DNA of 7,144 bases from Bacillota bacterium (GTDB lineage: Bacteria; Bacillota_A; Clostridia; DSM-8532): positions 1-7,144 of the forward strand of contig JAFADM010000192.1 of the NCBI GenBank assembly GCA_023424865.1, written 5' to 3'. A program made the translations under genes and the position numbers. Positions 1 to 6,500 of this stretch are shown here, one piece after another (position 1 is the first letter of the stretch; each line of letters begins with the position of its first letter). The notes beneath the pieces are model-generated. The model had not been told where the DNA came from, did not search any database, and saw only the letters and a list, made by a program, of their open reading frames with translations.

Positions 1-57
1 AAAAAGCCGATATGACAAGGTAAGAAACGTGGCGATGTTTGCCATGCTTCCGCTTTA

Positions 58-258
58 CTCTGTCCTTTTGCCTGAGAGATACATTGTTCTTGCTGCTTAT
101 GCCGCTTTACAGCCTTTCAGCAGCCCGAAAACTTGCCCCTTCGGCGCCTTCATCGGTCTCTCCAGAGATCCGTCGGGCTAAGGTCGGTTTACCTGTGGGC
201 ATCACCCCTTCGGTGGGCCTGTGCCAAAATGCACATGCCGCTCTCCCTGAGCCGTCAT
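58..258 (-). ncRNA. Tandem glycine riboswitch (two aptamers with kink-turn linker)
   Basis: A cis-acting RNA that binds glycine and controls the gene downstream, which lies beyond the left edge. Read on the minus strand, aptamer 1 spans about 253-176: P1 arms GGCTCAGG (253-246) and CCTTAGCC (183-176), GGGAGAG at the start, core ACCGAAGG (214-207), then ACAGGTAAACC. Aptamer 2 spans 167-58: P1 arms CTCTG (167-163) and CAGAG (62-58), opening CTGGAGAG, core GCCGAAGG (145-138) and the hallmark CTCTCAGGCAAAAGGACAG. Leader ATGAC (258-254) and linker CGACG (175-171) match the kink-turn strands seen in tandem glycine riboswitches such as the B. subtilis gcvT leader. Aptamer 2 carries an extended arm closed by GCTGCT/AGCAGC (92-124). 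A consensus promoter lies just upstream. Known targets of the class are glycine cleavage genes and glycine/alanine symporters; which applies here cannot be seen. Confidence 0.93.
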
Positions 259-273
259 CCGGTACTATGAGCC

Positions 274-303
274 GGTTAAACAGTATTTACTTCTGTTTAA
301 ACC
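274..303 (-). repeat. Inverted repeat in the 5' leader upstream of the riboswitch
   Basis: GGTTTAAACAG and CTGTTTAACC on the minus strand are complementary arms of 10-11 bases, with one bulged base and a 9-base loop. The repeat lies at about +11 to +40 of the transcript predicted from the promoter at 321-348, before the kink-turn leader of aptamer 1. It could be a 5' stabilising hairpin in RNA or, as DNA, a binding site for a dimeric regulator. Neither is established. Confidence 0.5.
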
Positions 304-320
304 TATCCTATTTTAATATG

Positions 321-348
321 ATTATACTCTTAACACCCTATTTGTCAA
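321..348 (-). promoter_or_regulatory. Sigma-A promoter driving the glycine riboswitch transcript
   Basis: The minus strand has a perfect -35 box TTGACA (348-343), a 16-base spacer and a perfect -10 box TATAAT (326-321). Transcription should begin near position 314, about 55 bases before the riboswitch. The -35 box lies only 16 bases after the stop codon of the small membrane protein gene, and no terminator hairpin fits between them. Confidence 0.9.
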
Positions 349-364
349 GGAAAAGTGCAGGATC

Positions 365-844
365 TTAATTCCCTTGCTTCATCTTCTGTATATGCTCATA
401 CACTGCATTTCCGCTTTTATCGGACAAAAGTACGGCAGCATTATTCTCGTGAAATATAATAACACTGGGATAAAAATAAAACTTCTGTCTATTTGGAAGC
501 ACCACTTCAATGGTTTCGCTGGTTGCATTGGAGGGGTGATTAAGAGCGTAATACGCCTCGATGCTCATGGCCCTTCCGTACTTCAAAGCCCAATAGCAGG
601 CCGACACACCGCTTTTTCCATTAATGAAATACATGTGGCCTTCCCGGTAGTCCTCACCAAACTCACCGGCATCCAGGTATTTCTTTAATAGCGCTGCCGT
701 CTCCTGCTGGAATTTGTCTTCCGAAGATAAGAGAAGGGTTCTGTCCAACAGGATGCCCAGCATTAATATCAGAACAGACAGAAGCACCAAAAGAATTCTT
801 CTTTTACCCTGCATAGCTCTCACCACGCTTTTATGCTCTTCCAT
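365..844 (-). CDS. Hypothetical single-pass membrane-anchored protein
   Basis: I do not recognise the family. The 159-residue product has a short basic N-terminus (GKRR at 13-16) followed by a hydrophobic segment at about residues 17-34, a signal anchor or uncleaved signal that would place the remaining 120 or so residues outside the membrane. That part is mixed helix and strand and rich in aromatics: a helical stretch (DKFQQETAALLKKYL), a central SGVSACYWALKYG and a strand-like end (KFYFYPSVIIFHENNAAVLLS). No catalytic motif, lipobox or metal site stands out. The start is uncertain: ATG 844 has no ribosome site, while ATG 814 (residue 11) is preceded by GGTGAGAG and would still keep the whole anchor. 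It lies 111 bases after the stalk/propeller gene and may be the last gene of that operon or have its own weak promoter. The frame is far longer than the antisense frames here and the composition is protein-like, so I consider it real. Confidence 0.75.
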   Translation of the reverse strand: MEEHKSVVRAMQGKRRILLVLLSVLILMLGILLDRTLLLSSEDKFQQETAALLKKYLDAGEFGEDYREGHMYFINGKSGVSACYWALKYGRAMSIEAYYALNHPSNATSETIEVVLPNRQKFYFYPSVIIFHENNAAVLLSDKSGNAVYEHIQKMKQGN

Positions 845-860
845 TTATAATTTGAAAACC

Positions 861-889
861 AGGATACTGCGGAATAAGGTTTACACCAA
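861..889 (-). promoter_or_regulatory. Possible weak promoter for the small membrane protein gene
   Basis: The minus strand shows TTGGTG, a 17-base spacer and TATCCT, a partial match to sigma-A boxes (three of six and four of six). Transcription would begin near 854, leaving about 40 bases before the alternative ATG at 814. The 845-955 gap otherwise holds only a short AGCAC/GTGCT hairpin (935-948) with no U-run. The match is weak and may be chance. Confidence 0.22.
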
Positions 890-955
890 ATTACAATTGA
901 AGTTTATATTCCGATTACTATGTATGCTCAGAATAGCACAAAGGTGCTCCACACG

Positions 956-2491
956 TCACCGGTAAAGCGCGCTGGTATCATAAAGCAGAAGGTATTCCGG
1001 GTTTTTTGCCTCTGCCTTGAATATAAGATAAAGCTGCTCCCCGCCCTCCGGTGCAAAAGCCAAACCCGTGAGCCGGGACAGATCATGCCCGCTTATGGCC
1101 AGCACCATCTCCTCCCTGTAGGTATCAACGGAAAACAAGCGAATACCTGATTTCTCCTTTATGGCAATAAACCGGCTGTCCTCTGAAAAGGCTGCCAGAA
1201 GAGGTTCGTCGGGACTATCCCATTTCCCTTGTATTTGGGTGAGATTTTGGGGGTTCACGTCATAAACGGTATAACCGGGACCATTGCCGCCTTCGGTGAT
1301 ATAAGAAAGGTGCCTTCCGTCTCCGGAAAGAGTCATATCTACTCCATTAAAGCCCAAATCCTCCACTGTTTGAAGCTTTGAGAAGCTGTTTGAATACAGG
1401 GAATAAGACAGTGTGACAAGGGTGCCGCTGTTCCCCGGGCCGCTGCTTCCCAGAAGGAGAATACCATCGGAAGGGATATGTGAAATAAATCCAAATTGAC
1501 TATCCATTTTCAGGGAGGACAGTTCCTTCTTATGGGCAAAATCCAGGGCCACCACTTCAAAGGTATCTTTCCCCTTTACAATGGCAAAGACCAGTCCCCC
1601 TTTACCATAGCACACAGCCACCGGGGTCCGGGTAAGCCCCATATATTCTGCCTTATTGGTCTTTAGATCAATTTGTACAAGGGAAGGGCTTTCCTTCATG
1701 GCTGCTATAAGGTAACTCCCGTCATCCTTAAGGTCCATGGAGGCAATTCCGTCTATCAGGCTGAAGGAGCCAAGCTCCGCACTCTGCTTCGGGCTATAAT
1801 GCTTTATGGTCTTTATTCCGTCGTAAATAAAAAGGGTGCCGTCAGAGGCTGTCAGAGTTTTCTCGCCGCCAAAGCCTGCTGCCGTCAGGTAAGCCGGGCT
1901 GGACGCTCCCGAAGAGGAGCCTCCTGTGGTGTACTTATCCTGGAGATAGCGGATAACATTCAAATCTGAAACGCTGTCAAACACATTGTGGGTATCGCTT
2001 ATAATTATAAGTCCTTCGCGGTAGAGCACGTTTTTTCCCAGTGCTTCCGAGAAAAGCCTTAAAGGCACAAAGGTTCTGTCATAGGCTGAATAGATCGCTT
2101 CTTCAGCAGTGAGCATCTGGCCGTTTTTTGTGATGGCTTTGCTTCCGGCCTTCATGGACAGAAGGATATTGCCATGGGAGACGGTAATCTCTCCCGTATT
2201 GGCGTTATAGCCCACCGCCGCTCCAAAGCCTTCCGCAACAAAGCGAAGGGGCACCATAGTAGTTTTCCCTACTGTGACGGGCGTAACCCAGAGCTTGTCC
2301 CCATCCACTGCCACTGGCCTGCCGTTTACATAAGCCCGGCTGTTGTTCAGCATAAGCACCACGGTTCTTTGCAGGCGTTTGCTTATAGCCTCCGTTTCAG
2401 CCTGGGTATCCGCTTGCGCGTTTACAGGTGCCAGCAGCAATAGCAAAACCGGTATAAGAATAAGGCAGCTTATTTGCATTTTTCTCCCCAA
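956..2491 (-). CDS. Exported stalk-domain (Cu amine oxidase N-like) protein with probable beta-propeller
   Basis: A secreted or surface protein of unknown precise role. I place the start at TTG 2491 (511 residues); the frame is also open to an ATG at 2536 (526 residues), which overlaps ftsY by 23 bases and lacks a ribosome site. The N-terminus is a signal peptide: GRK, then a hydrophobic run at about residues 6-21, with probable cleavage after NAQA near 27; there is no lipobox cysteine. Residues about 44-165 form two repeats of the copper-amine-oxidase-N/stalk domain, marked by VPLRFVAEGFGAAVGYN (80-96) and FVPLRLFSEALGKNVLY (141-157). Despite its name this domain is usually a non-catalytic wall or surface module, and no amine oxidase catalytic domain is present. 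A Ser/Gly-rich linker (190-199) leads to about 300 residues of repeated beta-strand blocks (SDGTLFIYDG, SGDGRHLSYIT, SEDSRFIAI), read as a WD40-like beta-propeller. Its ligand is unknown. The position 22 bases after ftsY suggests co-transcription. Stalk call firm, propeller moderate. Confidence 0.88.
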   Translation of the reverse strand: MGRKMQISCLILIPVLLLLLAPVNAQADTQAETEAISKRLQRTVVLMLNNSRAYVNGRPVAVDGDKLWVTPVTVGKTTMVPLRFVAEGFGAAVGYNANTGEITVSHGNILLSMKAGSKAITKNGQMLTAEEAIYSAYDRTFVPLRLFSEALGKNVLYREGLIIISDTHNVFDSVSDLNVIRYLQDKYTTGGSSSGASSPAYLTAAGFGGEKTLTASDGTLFIYDGIKTIKHYSPKQSAELGSFSLIDGIASMDLKDDGSYLIAAMKESPSLVQIDLKTNKAEYMGLTRTPVAVCYGKGGLVFAIVKGKDTFEVVALDFAHKKELSSLKMDSQFGFISHIPSDGILLLGSSGPGNSGTLVTLSYSLYSNSFSKLQTVEDLGFNGVDMTLSGDGRHLSYITEGGNGPGYTVYDVNPQNLTQIQGKWDSPDEPLLAAFSEDSRFIAIKEKSGIRLFSVDTYREEMVLAISGHDLSRLTGLAFAPEGGEQLYLIFKAEAKNPEYLLLYDTSALYR

Positions 2492-2498
2492 TGAATAC

Positions 2499-2506
2499 AC
2501 CTCCCG
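2499..2506 (-). promoter_or_regulatory. Ribosome binding site that decides a TTG start
   Basis: The minus strand reads CGGGAGGTGTATTCATTG. GGAGGTG is almost fully complementary to the 16S rRNA tail, and GGAGG lies eight bases before the TTG at 2491. The upstream ATG at 2536 lies inside ftsY and has no such site. A second option, ATG at 2479 preceded by GGGGAG four bases away, is less well spaced. The site falls in the gap after the ftsY stop. Confidence 0.7.
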
Positions 2507-2513
2507 CTTTCTA

Positions 2514-3428
2514 TCAGCCGAATAAAGCCTCCACAAAGCTTTCCGGGTTAAAGGGCTGCAAATCGTCCATTTGCTCCCCTACCCCAATAAATTTGACGGG
2601 CACATCCAGCTCGGATTTGATGGACACCACAATGCCTCCCTTTGCTGTACCGTCAAGCTTTGTAAGGACAAGCCCAGTAAGCTCTGAAACCTCGGAAAAG
2701 GTTTTGGCCTGAGAAACAGCGTTTTGACCGGTTGTGGCATCCAGAACCAAAAGAGTTTCAAGATCCGCATCGGGAAGCTCCCGCTTAATAATACGGAAGA
2801 TTTTTTTAAGCTCCTCCATAAGGTTTTTCTTTGTATGAAGCCGCCCTGCCGTATCGCAGATAAGCACATCGGCTCCTTTTGAGCGGCAATGCTGCACCGC
2901 ATCATATATAACTGCAGAGGGATCTGCGCCTTCCGCGTGCTTGACAATTTCCACCCCTGCCCTTTTTGTCCATATTTCCAGCTGATCAATGGCAGCGGCC
3001 CGGAAGGTGTCGGCAGCAGCTACAATAACCTTCTTGCCCTGCTCCTTAAGTTCATGGGATATTTTCCCTATAGAGGTTGTTTTACCCACTCCGTTGACAC
3101 CGATGATTACGATAACCGATGGCCTTGTTGCAAGCTTTAATCCCGCCTTGTCCTTTCCTGCTCTCAACCGCTCCGCCACAATGGCTTTAATGGCTTCCCT
3201 GACCCCGCGGGCATCGGTGATTTTTTCCTTTTTAATCTTTTCCTTAAGCTCGTTGATAATTGAAAGAGAGGTTTCCATACCTATATCGGAAGTAATGAGT
3301 ATTTCCTCCAGTTCCTCAAAAAGCTCCTCGTCAATTTTACCGAAGCTTACCAGCACCTGATCAATGCGGTGGGTGATGGATTCCCTCGTTTTTTTAAGTC
3401 CATCCTTTAATTTATCAAAAAGGCCCAT
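2514..3428 (-). CDS. ftsY: Signal recognition particle receptor FtsY
   Basis: FtsY is the membrane-associated GTPase receptor of the signal recognition particle. It docks Ffh-bound ribosomes at the translocon, and reciprocal GTP hydrolysis releases the nascent membrane protein. The 304-residue protein has a short basic, amphipathic N-terminus (MGLFDKLKDGLKKT) that probably serves for lipid binding, a helical N domain (about residues 10-90) and a complete SRP-type G domain: GVNGVGKTT (110-118), DTFRAAA (140-146, the SRP-GTPase insertion), DTAGR (192-196), TKLDGTAKGG (256-265), then GVGE and DLQPF near the end. The long acidic A domain of E. coli FtsY is absent, as usual in Firmicutes. There is no methionine-rich M domain, so it is not Ffh. 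The start is supported by a strong ribosome site. It lies 147 bases after smc and 22 bases before the next gene's preferred start, consistent with one operon. No ylxM-ffh pair follows. Confidence 0.98.
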   Translation of the reverse strand: MGLFDKLKDGLKKTRESITHRIDQVLVSFGKIDEELFEELEEILITSDIGMETSLSIINELKEKIKKEKITDARGVREAIKAIVAERLRAGKDKAGLKLATRPSVIVIIGVNGVGKTTSIGKISHELKEQGKKVIVAAADTFRAAAIDQLEIWTKRAGVEIVKHAEGADPSAVIYDAVQHCRSKGADVLICDTAGRLHTKKNLMEELKKIFRIIKRELPDADLETLLVLDATTGQNAVSQAKTFSEVSELTGLVLTKLDGTAKGGIVVSIKSELDVPVKFIGVGEQMDDLQPFNPESFVEALFG

Positions 3429-3575
3429 TCCTAGTCTCCTTTCAATTGGGGGAAATGCTGTGTTGCCGTTTACTCCCCCGATGCTCTCATTTAAAGCGGC
3501 AAAGGCTTTGTATTAATCTGCCGCGCTGCAGTACAGGTTTTTCCGTCCAGCACCCCAAGCGGCGGATATATCCGC
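3429..3575 (-). other. Structured spacer between smc and ftsY with three inverted repeats
   Basis: This 147-base gap has no credible gene. It holds three inverted repeats. A perfect 14-base palindrome, GCGGATATATCCGC (3562-3575), begins right after the smc stop codon. A hairpin with arms GCGGCA/TGCCGC spans 3496-3524 and is followed in the RNA by only TTTAAA. A third pairs GGGGGA with TCCCCC (3448-3479) and ends just upstream of the ftsY ribosome site. None is followed by a proper U-run, so they do not look like normal intrinsic terminators. RNA processing, mRNA stabilisation or tuning of ftsY translation are possible roles, by inference only. Confidence 0.5.
3435..3442 (-). promoter_or_regulatory. 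Ribosome binding site of ftsY
   Basis: The minus strand reads AAAGGAGA here. Its GGAG core is separated by seven bases from the ATG at 3428. This is a near-ideal Shine-Dalgarno site and fixes the ftsY start. Confidence 0.85.
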
Positions 3576-6500
3576 TCATCCCGCGTTGTTGCGGAGGTTT
3601 TCCTCCAGGCGCATGGAAACCACCTTTGAAACACCATGCTCCTGCATGGTCACGCCGTACAGGGTGTCGGCCGCCTCCATGGTGCCCTTGCGGTGAGTAA
3701 TGGCTATAAACTGCACCTTATCTGTAAATTTTCCGATATAATCGGCGAATTTATACACATTGGCATCGTCAAGGGATGCCTCAATTTCGTCAAGAATGTA
3801 AAAGGGTGCCGGACGCATCCTAAGGATGGCAAATATAAGGGCAATGGCCACCATGGCTCTTTCTCCGCCGGATAAAAGCATCATGTTCTGGAGCTTTTTG
3901 CCCGGAGGCTGGACTATGATATCAATGCCGCTGTCCAGAACGTTTTCCCCATCCGACAGCTGCACCTCGGCAAAGCCTCCTTCAAAGAGTTCCTTAAACA
4001 CACTGCTGAAATTCCTGTTAATAATCTCAAACTGTTCCACGAACTGCTTTTTCATAACAAGGGTAATGTCATGAATAACCCGGCTCAGCTTCTCCCCTGC
4101 CTGGACCAGATCGTCATACTGGGTTTTCATAAAGCCATGACGCTCACGGGTACGGGCATAATCTTCTATTGCAGCCACATTGACGGTACCTAATGCCCGG
4201 ATGCGGCTTTTTAAATCATTAATCCGGCTCTGGACAGCCTTCGGGTTTTCCACAGGACTGCGAAGCTCCTGGGCGGTTCCGTAGGTCAGGCTGTATTCAT
4301 CCCAAAGCTTGTTCTGAACTGTTTCCAGCTCAGCTTCCATCTTGGCCTGCCTGGCCTCCAGCCTGCCCTGCTCTTCCTGGAGAGCCAGTATGGCTTCATT
4401 ATGCTCGGTCACCTTTTCCAGCATACCTGAAAGCTCTTCTTCCAGAAGCTTCAGCTCCTCCGACAAGCCTTCAAATTTAAGGGCCTTCCCCGTCTTTTCC
4501 TCATTAAGGCGCTCTATCCGGCCCTTAAAGCCCTCGATTTCCGCTTTAAGCTCCTCAATGCGCTTCAGGTTTCGCTTCCGATCATCCTCCCGGCGGGCCA
4601 TATTTCCCTCAATGCCATTTTTCTCTTCTTCCATGTGCTGAAGCTGTTCTTCCACATTGTTTCGGCTTTCCAGCACGGAATTGACAGAAACCCGGTAATC
4701 GTTGATTTCGCCATGGAGAATGTCTCTTTTCTCCTGCTCGCCCTTGTTTCTGGACTGATGCTCCGAAATAAGAGCCTTAAGCTCCTGGATAGCCGTTTCC
4801 AGAGCCTGGGTACGGACGGACTCCTCCCCGCTTTCGGCTTTTACGCCTTCCATCTGGCCCAAAAGCTCTTCATCCTGCTGCCGCAGCATTTCGGTGCGGG
4901 CTATAATTTTCTTTATGGTTTCATTTACCCGGATAAGCTGGCTCTCATCTCTAAGCCGCACCAGCTCCTGCTCGGACAGAATTTTACGGTGGTTCTCCGC
5001 TTCCTGGGCATGGCTTTTAAGCTCCTGCTCCTTTGCGGCAAGCCGGGCCTCAAGCTCCTTCAAGCGGACCTCCGACCGGCGAAGGCCCGCGGCCAGCTCC
5101 TCAATCATACGCTGACGGCCGATTAAGCTGGAGGATTTCTGGTTGGTACTTCCGCCCGACATGGAGCCGCCGGGATTTAAAAGCTCGCCGTCCAGAGTGA
5201 CAATGCGAAAGGCGTAGTCAAAGCGCCGGGCCATGGCAATGGCGGAATCCATGGTATCGGCTACCACCGTCCGTCCAAGAAGGTTTGACACAACGCCTGA
5301 AAAGGTGCCCTCACACTCCACCATGTCGCTTGCCAGCCCCTCAAAGCCTGTCATAGACCTGGCTCCGTTTAACAAATAGGGCTCCAGATTTCTGGCCTTA
5401 ACAGAGGAAACCGGAAGGAAGGTGGCCCGGCCCAAACGGTTGCTTTTTAAATAGTCAATGGCGCGTTTAGCACTGTATTCATCGTCGGTGACAATGTTTT
5501 GAAGCGCTCCGCCAAGAGCGATTTCAACAGCTGTCTCATATTTGGCCCCCACCCTTATAAGCTGAGCCAGCGGGCCATAGATACCTGTTCCCAGACTTTT
5601 TCCGGAGCCTGCCGCCTGCATGACGGCCTTGACGCTGTGACTGTAGCCCTCAAGGCTCTGCTCCATATCCTTTAAAACACGGTGCCTGGACTCCTGGGCG
5701 TGAATATCCCTTCTGGCCCCATCGGCTTCCCGCCGGATCTCTTCAAGGCTGCTTCTATCTTCCTTAAGCTGCTGCTCCCTTTCCTCAATGGCTTCCTTGG
5801 TTTTGCGGATTTGCTCCCGGGTTTTACGAAGGGCGGCATCCAGGTCCTCCTTTTGCATATTCTCCCGGTCCTTTTCAAGGATGGACTGGCGGATTTCATC
5901 CCCTATGCGCCCTTTCAGCCTTTTAAAGTTTTCAAGGTCGTTTTTAAGATTGTTGAGACGGATCCTGGAATCGGACAGGCTATCCTGCTTGTCCATTACC
6001 TGGCTTTTGGCCTCCTCCACCGCCCGTTCGCCCTCGTCCAGCTTGGCCACAATGGCTGCCAGCTCGTCCTCCGCTTCCTTTAAAAGGCCCTGGAAGTGCT
6101 GCCCGTCCCTGTCCAGCTGTACCAGGCGTTTTTTCTTTTTCTCTGTTTCAGCCAGAATTTGGCTCAGGCGCTCCTGGATAACGCCAATATCCTCACCATA
6201 GGTTTTGTTATTGGCTTCAAGATGGCTGATTTTCTCTTCGCTTAAACGAATGCTGCTTTCCTGTCTTCCGATTTCGCCGTCCAGGGCATGAAGCTGGCTT
6301 CTTAAGGCATCCAGCTCCGCTTTGAGCTTTTCCAGCCGATCGTTTTTGTTTCGGTTAATATTTTTTATATTTTCAATTCTTCGGTTTTCTTCTTCAATTT
6401 GTTCCCGGATACCGCCTACCTGGCCCTTAATCTCGTCCATACGCAGCTTGAGCTTGTCCACCGTATCCATAAAGAGGCTGACCTCCAGCCCTTTGAGCTC

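Noticed and set aside
1..45. Partial minus-strand ORF starting MANIATFLTLSYRLF
   Set aside because: Only 15 codons are visible, there is no good ribosome site, and the region is equally explained as the riboswitch expression platform. Kept as a finding, not as a gene.
39..368. 109-codon plus-strand open frame at the left end
   Set aside because: It runs antisense through the glycine riboswitch and the promoter, both strongly supported on the minus strand, and the product has no recognisable domain.
935..948. AGCAC/GTGCT hairpin after the stalk/propeller gene as a terminator
   Set aside because: The stem is only five pairs and is followed on the minus strand by ATTCTGAGC, not a U-run.
2579..2989. 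136-codon minus-strand frame inside ftsY
   Set aside because: It is an out-of-frame shadow of ftsY; the true frame carries all the SRP GTPase motifs without interruption.
4635..5126. 163-codon plus-strand open frame antisense to smc
   Set aside because: It lies wholly within the smc coiled-coil coding region, has no ribosome site, and its sequence is the usual antisense by-product of Glu/Lys/Leu-rich coding. The same holds for the other plus-strand frames inside smc, ftsY and the stalk gene.
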